In this document: positions 32,701 through 42,110 of the stretch, in pieces | Layout: each line of letters opens with the position of its first letter | Position numbering within the stretch: the stretch's first letter is position 1 | From: Streptomyces lichenis | GTDB taxonomy: Bacteria; Actinomycetota; Actinomycetes; Streptomycetales; Streptomycetaceae | DNA length: 64,000 nucleotides | NCBI RefSeq assembly: GCF_023218175.1 | Contig: NZ_JALPTH010000002.1 | Span: 186,001-250,000, forward strand | Direction: 5' to 3' | The notes under the pieces: generated by a model | The model's input: only the letters and a program-made list of their open reading frames with translations | Told to the model about the DNA's origin: nothing | Database searches by the model: none | Translations under genes and position numbers: made by a program

Positions 32701-34155
32701 CTACCGCTTGCGCCGCCGGCCGCGTCCACCGCGTCCGGTGGCCGGTGCCGGGGCGCCGTCCGACGGGCGGTCGGCCGAGACCACCAGCGCGGCCAGCGCC
32801 GTGGTCACCGGCACCGAGGCCACCAGCCCGATCGACCCCACCAGGGTCCGTACGATCTCCTCGGCCACCAGTTCGCTGTTGGCCACCGTCCCCACACTGC
32901 TCTGCGCGATGGAGAACAGCAGCAGCAGCGGCAGCGCCGCACCCGCGTACGCCAGCACCAGGGTGTTGACCACCGAGGCGATGTGGTCCCGGCCGATGCG
33001 GATACCCGCCCGGTACAGGGCCCGCGGCCCCATCCGCGGGTCGGCCTGCTTCAGCTCCCACACCGCGGAGGTCTGGGTCACCGTCACATCGTCCAGCACA
33101 CCCAGCGATCCGATGATGACCCCCGCCAGCAGCAGACCGGACATGTCGATGTCCGGGTAGAGGCCGTGGATGAGCCCGGTGTTGTCATCGGTGTTCCCGG
33201 TGAGCGAGGCCCAGCCGATGAACAGCGAGCCGAGCAGGCCGATCAGCAGCAGCGAGACCAGTGTCCCGAGCACCGCCACCGAGGTGCGGGCGTTCAGCCC
33301 GTGGCAGCTGTAGAGCGCGATCAGCATGATGGCGCTCGCCCCGATCACGGCGACCAGCAGCGGGTTCGAACCCTGGAGGATGGCCGGCAGGATGAACAGG
33401 GTGAGCACCGCGAAGCTCACCGCCAGGGCGACCAGCGCCATCACCCCGCGCAGCCGCCCGACCGCCACCACCGCCAGCGCGAAGATGCCCGCCAGCAGGG
33501 CCATCGGCAGGGTGCGGTCCACATCGGTGACGGAGTACTGCAGGTCCCGCGGGGCGTCCGGCGCGTACGCCACCACCACGCCCTGCCCGTTGTCGAGTTG
33601 CCGGGTGGCGTCGGGCTGGACGATCTCGACGAACCTGCGGCCGCGGTCGTCGCCGCTGGTGACCTCGACCGTGGCCTTGGTGCACTGCCCCTGCTGGGCG
33701 GCGGCAGCCTCACGGCCCTCGGGCGTCGTGGGGTTCTCGGTCGGCGGCACCTGCGCGGCGTTGACGTCCCGGCAGTCGACCTTCTCGATCCGCACCACCT
33801 CGCCCTGCTCGGTCTGCCGGTCGAAACCGACCCCGGTCCGCTCGTGTGCGGGGGCGCCGCCCGGCCACAGCACCGCGAGCCCCACCAGCACCGCGGTGGC
33901 GAACGGGATGAGCACCGCCGCGATGACCTTGCGCAGATGCTTCGACACCGGGGTCGCGGGCCCGTGCACATGACTGTGGCCGTGGCTGTGCGCATGCCCC
34001 CCGCCGGGACCCTGGCCATGGCCCTGACCAGGGCCGCGGTCGCCGGGGCGGCCGCCGTGACCACGGTCGTCCACGGGCCCGGACGACTGCCCGGGAGGCT
34101 GCTCCGGCTGGTGCCGGTGTCCGTCGGGATCGGGGAACCGCTGCGAGGAAGTCAC
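32701..34155 (-). CDS. YibE/F-like multi-pass membrane protein
   Basis: 484 residues. A cytoplasmic N-terminus is rich in His, Gly and Pro (GHAHSHGHSHVHG), suggesting metal binding. A first span follows (about 80-105), then an extracytoplasmic domain (about 110-210), then a bundle of about seven hydrophobic segments with the family-typical YSCHGLNARTSVAVLGT, GLLLAGVIIGSLGVLDDVTVTQTSAVWEL and GRDHIASVVNTLVLAYAGAALPLLLL. YibE/F proteins are uncharacterised exporters. GTG 34155 is taken as start; ATG 34194 is in frame. It is divergent from thiC. Confidence 0.8.
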   Translation of the reverse strand: MTSSQRFPDPDGHRHQPEQPPGQSSGPVDDRGHGGRPGDRGPGQGHGQGPGGGHAHSHGHSHVHGPATPVSKHLRKVIAAVLIPFATAVLVGLAVLWPGGAPAHERTGVGFDRQTEQGEVVRIEKVDCRDVNAAQVPPTENPTTPEGREAAAAQQGQCTKATVEVTSGDDRGRRFVEIVQPDATRQLDNGQGVVVAYAPDAPRDLQYSVTDVDRTLPMALLAGIFALAVVAVGRLRGVMALVALAVSFAVLTLFILPAILQGSNPLLVAVIGASAIMLIALYSCHGLNARTSVAVLGTLVSLLLIGLLGSLFIGWASLTGNTDDNTGLIHGLYPDIDMSGLLLAGVIIGSLGVLDDVTVTQTSAVWELKQADPRMGPRALYRAGIRIGRDHIASVVNTLVLAYAGAALPLLLLFSIAQSSVGTVANSELVAEEIVRTLVGSIGLVASVPVTTALAALVVSADRPSDGAPAPATGRGGRGRRRKR

Positions 34156-34189
34156 CGCCCGATCATCGCAAGAACGACGGGGCCCTCTG

Positions 34190-34217
34190 TTCATTGCGGC
34201 GAGGTGGGCGCTAGCGT
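34190..34217 (+). promoter_or_regulatory. Candidate thiC promoter
   Basis: TTCATT (34190-34195) and TAGCGT (34212-34217), 16 bases apart, would start transcription just before the riboswitch. Visual call only. Confidence 0.35.
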
Positions 34218-34233
34218 GGTGGGCGCATTTGCA

Positions 34234-34346
34234 CACGCGGGAGCTCGGAGCACCGGGCTGAGAGGGCGCTGACATCCGTACGAGGCGTACGGAGGCCGCT
34301 GCGTCGACCGCCGAACCTGTTACCGGGTAATGCCGGCGTAGGGAGA
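34234..34346 (+). promoter_or_regulatory. TPP riboswitch (THI element)
   Basis: The conserved THI-box blocks are present in order. GGAGCTCGGAG and GGGCTGAGAGGGC are on the left (34239-34267), then a variable hairpin (CCGTACGAGGCGTACGG, 34276-34292). CGACCGCCGAACCTGTTACC and GGGTAATGCCGGCGTAGGGA follow on the right (34305-34344). It ends ten bases before the thiC ATG, so it likely acts on ribosome access: TPP binding would shut translation. Confidence 0.95.
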
Positions 34347-34349
34347 TAG

Positions 34350-36143
<1,794 letters not shown>

Positions 36144-36154
36144 TCCGTTCGGTA

Positions 36155-36206
36155 CAGCGGCCCCGGAGTCGATGTTTCACGTGAAACATCGACTCCGGGG
36201 CCGCTG
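36155..36206. terminator. 52-bp perfect palindrome with parS 4 at its centre
   Basis: The left arm 36155-36180 is fully complementary to 36181-36206. It starts 12 bases after the thiC stop and ends 2 bases before the stop of the convergent small gene. As RNA it would form a 20-plus-bp hairpin usable as a terminator in both directions; as DNA its centre is a ParB site. Confidence 0.85.
36174..36187. other. parS site 4 (ParB-binding)
   Basis: Perfect GTTTCACGTGAAAC at the exact centre of a 52-bp palindrome between convergent genes. Confidence 0.95.
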
Positions 36207-36208
36207 GT

Positions 36209-36415
36209 TCAGTGCGTCGCCAGCCAGCCGATACCCGCGGCGCAGACCAGGCCGGCGCAGGCGAGGGCCGCGGGACGGTGCCGTCGCAGGGCCTGACCGA
36301 CCAGCAGAGCGGTGAGCAGTACGGCGGTGGTGCCGATCGCTCCGGGCAGCAGTCCGTTGCTGTAACCGAGCTCGCGCCCCTCGTCGGCCAGCCATACCAG
36401 CCACGCGAACCTCAT
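36209..36415 (-). CDS. Small membrane protein, unknown function
   Basis: 68 residues. It starts MRFAWLVWLADEGRELGYSNG and has two hydrophobic segments (GAIGTTAVLLTALLVGQAL and ALACAGLVCAAGIGWLA) separated by a basic turn (RRHRP). Its coding frame ends against the 52-bp palindrome. A parS site lies 28 bases upstream of its start. No family recognised. Confidence 0.65.
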   Translation of the reverse strand: MRFAWLVWLADEGRELGYSNGLLPGAIGTTAVLLTALLVGQALRRHRPAALACAGLVCAAGIGWLATH

Positions 36416-36442
36416 GCGCTCATCTTCCTTTGTCCGGGAGTG

Positions 36443-36456
36443 GTTTCACGTGAAAC
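36443..36456. other. parS site 5 (ParB-binding)
   Basis: Perfect GTTTCACGTGAAAC core, but flanked by G and C rather than the usual T and A. It lies 269 bp from site 4, between two leftward genes. Confidence 0.9.
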
Positions 36457-36480
36457 CTACCGACCCGGCGCACCCGGGAG

Positions 36481-37296
36481 TCAGTCGGGCCGGTGCTCCG
36501 GGCCGCCGAAGTCCGGACTGGTGAAGTCGGGGCTGGTGAAGGCCGGACGGGAGCCGGACGAGCCCTCCCGGGGACTGGAGAACTCCGGCCCGCTGTAGCC
36601 GACCTTGGGGATGCGGCTGACGGGACGGGGCGGCGCGCCGGAGGCCGGATCGGCGCTCGGATCGGCCAGGGCGGTGCGCAGGAAGGGCAGCAGCCCGCGC
36701 TCCAGCAGCGCGTGCAGCCAGGCCTCCCGGGCCCGGGCGACCTCCTCGGGCAGCTCACCGCCCGGCTGCTGGGCCGGGACCTGGGTGGAGCTGTTGCGCA
36801 CGGCGGTGATCAGCAGGGCGACGGCCGCGGCCAGGATGCCGGCGGCCATCACGGCGGCGAAGAACCAGCCCGCCGTGACCAGGGACTCGGCGAACGAGGG
36901 CACCGCGTCGAACACCTTCAGCACGGACCCGGTCAGCAGGAAGATGACCGCCGCCGTCCCGGCGAGCACCGGGGCCAGCACGGTGACCATCACCCCCAGG
37001 CCGGCGCCGGGGCCGTCATCGGGATCGGCGCCCGGCTGGAGGACGGAGCTGATCGCGGCCAGCCCGGTCGGTGCGCGGGCTTCCTCCCGGACCCGGACAT
37101 AGTGGTCGTACTCCGAGGCGGCAGCCGAGCAGATCAGCGCGATCGCGCCCATGGCCATGGTGCGCAGCTGCTCGGAGTTGAGCCGCTGTCCGATCCCGGA
37201 GAGGTCCGGACGGTCGTGCGCGGTGCGCAGTGTCTCGTCGAGGAGGCGGTCGAACTCGACGCGGTCCTCGGCCGGCAGACGCGGAGCCTTGCTCAT
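36481..37296 (-). CDS. Membrane protein of unknown function
   Basis: 271 residues. It has a soluble N-terminal region (1-45) with RVEFDRLLDETLRTAHDRPDLSGIG, a segment AMGAIALICSAAA, then two strong spans (GVMVTVLAPVLAGTAAVIFLLTG and LVTAGWFFAAVMAAGILAAAVALLITAV). The C-terminal tail of about 90 residues is disordered and repeats SPDFTSPDF-like units. The ATG at 37296 is favoured by a GGGGGA about eleven bases upstream. No family recognised. Confidence 0.7.
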   Translation of the reverse strand: MSKAPRLPAEDRVEFDRLLDETLRTAHDRPDLSGIGQRLNSEQLRTMAMGAIALICSAAASEYDHYVRVREEARAPTGLAAISSVLQPGADPDDGPGAGLGVMVTVLAPVLAGTAAVIFLLTGSVLKVFDAVPSFAESLVTAGWFFAAVMAAGILAAAVALLITAVRNSSTQVPAQQPGGELPEEVARAREAWLHALLERGLLPFLRTALADPSADPASGAPPRPVSRIPKVGYSGPEFSSPREGSSGSRPAFTSPDFTSPDFGGPEHRPD

Positions 37297-37498
37297 GTGC
37301 ATTCATCCCCCGATGCTCCGTAGGGCCTGCGTGCCCGAGCGGACCGGGCAGTCGGGCAGAAACGGAGGAGAGCCTGCTACGGAAATTCCGATGGTAGAGC
37401 CGTAGCGGCCGGAGGTGACAGGGAATTAGCCGAAATCGCTGCGTCCGGTTGCTCTCAGTGGACCGGTCACCCAGCCGACCGGTCGCCCGGTCGACCCG

Positions 37499-38554
37499 TC
37501 AGTTGAGCAGCGGGAGTTGGACGACCAGCAGCTTGCCGGCCATGGTCACCCCGCCGTCCATGGCGATGGCCAGGCCGTCGGCGTACACATGCGGACCCTC
37601 GATGACCGGGCCGCTGCCCTCGTCGTCCTCGGAGCCCACCTCGCCCAGCAGATAGGGGATGGGGCTGTGACCGTGGACCACGCGCTGACCGCCGTAGGCG
37701 GCCATCAGCTCCTGTGCGGCCATCGTGCCGCCCTCGTCCCGGAAGGCGAAGCGCTTGGTGAGCTTGCGGAACAACTCCCAGCACTCGTCGGCGTCATTGC
37801 GGGTGATCACGGAGTGGACGGTGTCGTTCACGTCCTCGATGGTGTCGCCGTAATCCAGGTAGGCGGTGGTGTCGGAGTGCACCAGGAGGTGGCCGTCCTC
37901 CTCCACCACCGCGTCCAGCCGGGACATCCACTGCAGATGGACGTCCTGGAGGCGGTCCATATCGCTCTTCTGGCCGCCGTTGAGCAGCCAGGCGGCCTGG
38001 AAGGTGGCCGTCCCGGCGCCGGAGTTCACCGGGGTGTCGCCGAAGCGCTTGGCGCCGAGCAGCAGCAGCTCGTGGTTGCCCATGAGCGCCTTGCAGTAGC
38101 CGCCGGCGGCGGCGGCCTCGGCGGACAGCCGCATGACCAGGTCGATCACACCGATGCCGTCGGGGCCGCGGTCGGTGAAGTCGCCGAGGAACCACAGCCG
38201 GGCGTTCCCGGCGGCCCAGCGCCCCTCGTCGTCGATGAGGCCCTCGGCGCGCAGGGCCGCGAGCAGCTCGTCCAGATAGCCGTGGACATCGCCGACCACA
38301 TACAGCGGGCCGGGCCCGCCGTTGCCCGGCTCGGGCGCCGGGGCGGACTGGGGGTCGACGGACACCTGGACCGTGTCGCCGCGGTTGATCACCGGCAGAT
38401 CCCGCTCGGTGGGGGTGTAGCCCTCGGGCACCGCGCCCTCGGGGAAGGCGTTGCCGGGGTGCCCCTGCACGGGCACCTGGGCGTACGGAGGTACACGGAA
38501 GTCGCGCAACGTATCCGTCCGCACCACGGGTCCTTGACCGGCCCCCTGAGTCAT
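37499..38554 (-). CDS. Metallophosphoesterase (calcineurin-like)
   Basis: 351 residues. An N-terminal stretch of about 85 residues is probably disordered. The phosphoesterase core follows with GDVHGYLDELL, FLGDFTDRGPDG, MGNHELLL and VVHGHSPIPYLL, all metal-ligand motifs intact. This layout resembles PrpE/ApaH-like serine/threonine or dinucleotide phosphatases. GGAGGGG precedes the ATG at 38554. Substrate unknown. Confidence 0.88.
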   Translation of the reverse strand: MTQGAGQGPVVRTDTLRDFRVPPYAQVPVQGHPGNAFPEGAVPEGYTPTERDLPVINRGDTVQVSVDPQSAPAPEPGNGGPGPLYVVGDVHGYLDELLAALRAEGLIDDEGRWAAGNARLWFLGDFTDRGPDGIGVIDLVMRLSAEAAAAGGYCKALMGNHELLLLGAKRFGDTPVNSGAGTATFQAAWLLNGGQKSDMDRLQDVHLQWMSRLDAVVEEDGHLLVHSDTTAYLDYGDTIEDVNDTVHSVITRNDADECWELFRKLTKRFAFRDEGGTMAAQELMAAYGGQRVVHGHSPIPYLLGEVGSEDDEGSGPVIEGPHVYADGLAIAMDGGVTMAGKLLVVQLPLLN

Positions 38555-38810
38555 CGACCCCTCCACCACCGTCGCCACGCCCTGCACCTGGCGGACCTGC
38601 CTGGTCGAGGCGGTCCGCGGTGTCGTCCGCCCATCATAGGAATGCGCCTCGCCGTCTGTGACGCACCAGGGGTGGTGAATCCTGCGACGACCCGTCTCGG
38701 GTGGTCGATTTCGCCCCACATGGTGGGTTCTGTAGGGATGACCCGGGCCGTCCTCCACCTCGGGTGGCGGACGGCCCCGCAGCCGCGACCGGCGGAATCA
38801 CCCCTGATGG

Positions 38811-39917
38811 TCACTCCTGGGAGGGGGTCCGGGGCGGACTGACGGTGGTGCGCGGCGGCCGGCGCTGCGAGGAGGTCCGGATGATCAGCTCGGTCGGTAT
38901 CACCTGCTCGACCGGCCGCTCGGAACCGACGCCCTCGATGGCGTCGATCAGCAGCTGGACGACGGCGGTGCCGATCCGGCGCGGCTTGAGTGAGAGCGTG
39001 GTGACCGGCGGTTCCGTGGTGGCGTAGGCCGGGGACTCGCTGCAGCAGACCAGGAGCAGGTCCTCCGGGACGCGCAGCCCGTAGCGGCGGGCCGCCGCCA
39101 GCAGATCGGTGCCGTTGGGGTCGAACAGTCCGTACACGGCGTCCGGCCGGTCGGGGCGGGCGAGCAGCCGGTCGGCGGCCACCGCTCCGGCGCACGGGTC
39201 ATGGGCCGGGTAGGCCTCGTACACCGGCTCCTGGCCCACCCGGGCGCACCAGTCGAGATAGGCGGTGGTGGACAGCCGGGTGTAGGTGTCGGTGCTGGTG
39301 CCGGTCAGCAGGCCGATCCGGCGCGCCCCGGCCGCGGCGAGGTGGTCGAGCAGGTCGAGGACGGCGGCCTCGTGGTCGTTGTCGACCCAGGCGGTCACCG
39401 GCAGGGTGCCGGCCGGGCGGCCGTCGGAGACGACGGGCAGCCCCTGGCGGACCAGTTCGGCGACGACCGGGTCGTGGTCGGAGGGGTCCACGACCACGGT
39501 GCCGTCCAGGGCGACGTTGGACCACACGTCATGGCGTGAGGTCGCCGGCAGGATGACCAGGGCGTAGCCCCGGGCCAGCGCCGCGGAGGTGGCCGCCCTC
39601 GCCATCTCGGCGAAATAGGCGAACTCGGTGAAGGTGAAAGGTTCATCCCCGTAGGTCGTCACGGTCAGGCCGATGAGGCCGGACTTGCCGGTACGGAGGG
39701 TGCGGGCCGCGGCGGAGGGGCGGTACCCCAGCCGGTCGGCGACCTCGCGGACATGGCGGCGGGTGGCGTCCGGGAGCCGGCCCTTGCCGTTGAGCGCGTC
39801 GGAGACAGTCGTGATGGAGACACCGGCCGCGGCGGCCACATCCCGGATGCCCGCTCGCTGCTGCCGGCTCCCCCGGGACTGTGTCCGGGTCACCTGGTGC
39901 TTCCCTGCTGCTGTCAT
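38811..39917 (-). CDS. LacI-family regulator
   Basis: 368 residues. The helix-turn-helix and hinge (IRDVAAAAGVSITTVSDALNGKGRLPDATRRHVREVADRLGYRPSAAARTLRTGKSG) precede a periplasmic-binding-like effector domain with GLTVTTYGDEPF, a WVDNDH region and DAVYGLFDPNGTDLLAAA. An in-frame GTG at 39893 has GGGAAG suitably upstream and is an alternative start. No sugar genes adjoin, so the regulon is elsewhere. A GTTTC/GAAAC dyad in the upstream region may be an operator. Confidence 0.9.
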   Translation of the reverse strand: MTAAGKHQVTRTQSRGSRQQRAGIRDVAAAAGVSITTVSDALNGKGRLPDATRRHVREVADRLGYRPSAAARTLRTGKSGLIGLTVTTYGDEPFTFTEFAYFAEMARAATSAALARGYALVILPATSRHDVWSNVALDGTVVVDPSDHDPVVAELVRQGLPVVSDGRPAGTLPVTAWVDNDHEAAVLDLLDHLAAAGARRIGLLTGTSTDTYTRLSTTAYLDWCARVGQEPVYEAYPAHDPCAGAVAADRLLARPDRPDAVYGLFDPNGTDLLAAARRYGLRVPEDLLLVCCSESPAYATTEPPVTTLSLKPRRIGTAVVQLLIDAIEGVGSERPVEQVIPTELIIRTSSQRRPPRTTVSPPRTPSQE

Positions 39918-40318
39918 GGCGAGCCGATAGTAGGGCGACGGCGGGCGGTTGAGCCGGTCGCATATTCAGTCGTTGACAGGCACGTTTCTGCAAGGCCTGA
40001 AACACCAAATGCCACACATTCGCAGGTGGTTGGCGGGTCCGGCGGCCCGCCGCCGCTTGTCGCCGCGCATGTGCCTGCCAAGAAAGCCCGGCTCGTGCGG
40101 GCTATCAACTCACCTCTACGGGGGACGCGCGCCAGGGAGTGAGCCAGGGGCGCGCGCCACGGTGGCGGACGCCCCCCGGCCCTCGGCCGCCGGCCCCCGC
40201 CTCCCGGCCCGGTGACCGCCGGTGCGTGGCCGATTGCCGGAAACCGGCCATTCGCAGCGGGGCGGAATCCTCATAAGGTGAGCAGCATTGGTGGCACGTT
40301 CGGTCGAGGAGGACCACA
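39918..40318. other. Divergent intergenic region, lacI / hisC-like
   Basis: 400 bases. It holds a TTGACA (39973-39978), an inverted repeat GTTTC/GAAAC (39984-40003) that looks like a LacI-type operator, and an AT-richer stretch up to 40020. The rest has no gene. The hisC-like ribosome site is at its right end. Confidence 0.45.
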
Positions 40319-41419
40319 GTGAGCGAGACGAGCGGGACCAGCGGCACGGGACCCAGGCTGCGCGCCGTACTGGACGGCATCCCCACCTACAAGCCGGGCC
40401 GGCCCGCGGCGGCCGGGGGACCGGTCGCGTACAAGCTGTCCTCCAACGAGAACCCCTATCCGCCGCTGCCCGGGGTGATGGAGCGCGCGCTGGCCGCCGC
40501 CGCCGCTTTCAACCGCTACCCCGACATGGGCTGCGGGGAACTGGTGGCCGAGCTCGCCGAGCGCTTCGGGGTGCCCGCCTCGCACGTCGCCACCGGCACC
40601 GGCTCGGTGGGCGTCGCCCAGCAGCTCGTCCAGGCCACCGCGGGCCCGGGTGACGAGGTGATCTACGCCTGGCGGTCCTTCGAGGCGTACCCGATCATCA
40701 CCCAGGTCAGCGGCGCGACCTCGGTGCAGGTGCCGCTCACCGAGGGCGATGTGCACGACCTGGACGCCATGGCGAAGGCGATCACCGACCGGACGCGGCT
40801 GATCTTCGTCTGCAACCCCAACAACCCCACCGGCACCGTGGTGCGGCGGGCCGAGCTGGAACGATTCCTCGACCGGGTGCCGTCGGACGTGCTGGTGGTG
40901 CTGGACGAGGCGTACAAGGAGTTCATCCGCGACCCCGAGGTGCCGGACGGCTGCGCGATCTACCGCGACCGCCCCAACGTCGCCGTGCTGCGCACCTTCT
41001 CCAAGGCGTACGGGCTGGCCGGTCTGCGGGTGGGGTTCGCCATCGCGCACGAGCCGGTGGCGGCGGCGCTGCGCAAGACCGCGGTGCCGTTCGGGGTGAG
41101 CCAGGTCGCCCAGGACGCCGCGGTCGCCTCGCTGCGCGCGGAGGACGAACTGCTGGGACGGGTGGGGTCGCTGGTGTGCGAGCGCACCCGGGTGCACGAG
41201 GGGCTGGCCGGCCAGGGCTGGACGGTGCCGGAGTCGCAGGCCAACTTCGTCTGGCTGCGGCTGGGGGAGCGGACGGCGGACTTCGCCGCGGCCTGCGAGC
41301 GCGCGGGTGTGGTGGTGCGGCCGTTCCCGGGCGAGGGGGTGCGGGTGACCATCGGCGAGACCGAGGGCAACGACATCTTCCTGCGTACGGCGGAGGCCTT
41401 CCGCAAGGAGCGCTACTGA
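40319..41419 (+). CDS. Histidinol-phosphate/aromatic aminotransferase (HisC-like)
   Basis: 366 residues, fold-type I aminotransferase. The family core is clear: [15 protein letters not shown], the CNPNNPTGT motif (165-173), LDEAYKEF and the PLP lysine K229 in [24 protein letters not shown] precedes the GTG start. Genes outside the his operon with this sequence are often aromatic (phenylalanine) aminotransferases, so the his role is uncertain. A hairpin terminator follows. Confidence 0.87.
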   Translation: MSETSGTSGTGPRLRAVLDGIPTYKPGRPAAAGGPVAYKLSSNENPYPPLPGVMERALAAAAAFNRYPDMGCGELVAELAERFGVPASHVATGTGSVGVAQQLVQATAGPGDEVIYAWRSFEAYPIITQVSGATSVQVPLTEGDVHDLDAMAKAITDRTRLIFVCNPNNPTGTVVRRAELERFLDRVPSDVLVVLDEAYKEFIRDPEVPDGCAIYRDRPNVAVLRTFSKAYGLAGLRVGFAIAHEPVAAALRKTAVPFGVSQVAQDAAVASLRAEDELLGRVGSLVCERTRVHEGLAGQGWTVPESQANFVWLRLGERTADFAAACERAGVVVRPFPGEGVRVTIGETEGNDIFLRTAEAFRKERY

Positions 41420-41430
41420 CGGATCGGTCG

Positions 41431-41469
41431 CGCGGGGGCGGTCGGGCCTGGTGCCCGGCCGCCCCCGCG
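41431..41469 (+). terminator. Terminator after the aminotransferase
   Basis: An 11-bp outer stem (41431-41441 with 41459-41469) plus an inner GGGC/GCCC pairing around CTGGT. Starts 12 bases after the stop. Confidence 0.75.
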
Positions 41470-41534
41470 TGTTCGTGCCGGCGCACCCGGGGAAGTGTCG
41501 GCGGGTGCCCCGGTGGCGTCGGCCGGCGGGAGGG

Positions 41535-41909
41535 TCAGGGGTGGACCGGCTCGACGCGGACCGGGTCGCCGGAGCGGACGGTGGCGAGCAGCCCCGGGTC
41601 GCCGTCGAGGCGTCCGAGGACGTTGCACGGGCTCGCCAGGCGGCATTCCTCTCCGCGTGCTATCGGGGTGGGCCCGTATGGAAGGGCCAGCGCGTCGCCC
41701 TCGGTCCAGAAGGCGACCGTGCCCGGTTCGACCACCTGCCGGGCGTCCGCCTCCCTCGGCAGGGTGAGCGGGGTCTCGAAGTGGACCTCCTCGCCCCAGG
41801 TGCGCGCGGTGGAGGTGATCGGCAGCACGGCGGCCAGCGCCTTGCTGCTCGGGGTGGGGTCCAGGGTGGCGGTCAGCTGCCCGGCGGGCCAGGAGATACG
41901 TATCTGCAC
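41535..41909 (-). CDS. Cyclophilin-like fold protein (TM1367/DUF-type)
   Basis: 124 residues with the small beta-barrel pattern of cyclophilin-like proteins: MQIRISWPAGQLTATLDPTPSSKALAAVLPITSTARTWGEEVHFETPL, then VEPGTVAFWTEGDALALPYGPTPIA and a nucleotide-unrelated C-terminus. Enzymatic function is not established for this family. It is convergent with the aminotransferase and divergent from cydA, with the Rex operator between. Confidence 0.75.
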   Translation of the reverse strand: MQIRISWPAGQLTATLDPTPSSKALAAVLPITSTARTWGEEVHFETPLTLPREADARQVVEPGTVAFWTEGDALALPYGPTPIARGEECRLASPCNVLGRLDGDPGLLATVRSGDPVRVEPVHP

Positions 41910-41984
41910 CGGCCGGATTCAACAAGATGTTGAAGTTTCCGGGAAGGGGACCCCCCGGCTTCCGGTATGGATTTCGTTTGAGTC

Positions 41985-41990
41985 ATAATG
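41985..41990 (+). promoter_or_regulatory. Candidate cydA -10 element
   Basis: CATAAT, 9 bases before the Rex operator, in a locally A/T-rich stretch. Placing the -10 here puts the operator across the transcription start, the expected Rex repression geometry. Confidence 0.4.
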
Positions 41991-41998
41991 GCTTGTGA

Positions 41999-42016
41999 TT
42001 GTGAACGCATTCACAA
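41999..42016. promoter_or_regulatory. Rex operator (ROP) of the cyd operon
   Basis: TTGTGAACGCATTCACAA, an exact match to the S. coelicolor Rex consensus TGTGAACGCNTTCACA with one extra matching base on each side. It lies about 95 bases upstream of the cydA GTG. Rex dissociates when NADH rises under low oxygen, inducing cytochrome bd. Confidence 0.95.
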
Positions 42017-42110
42017 GCGGGCCTGGTTCCTCCCAAGATCCACCGGAATGGACGAGGCGCGAAGCAAGGACGTCCGGACCGTAGGACGTAGGCCGTAAGG
42101 AGCAGCTGAC

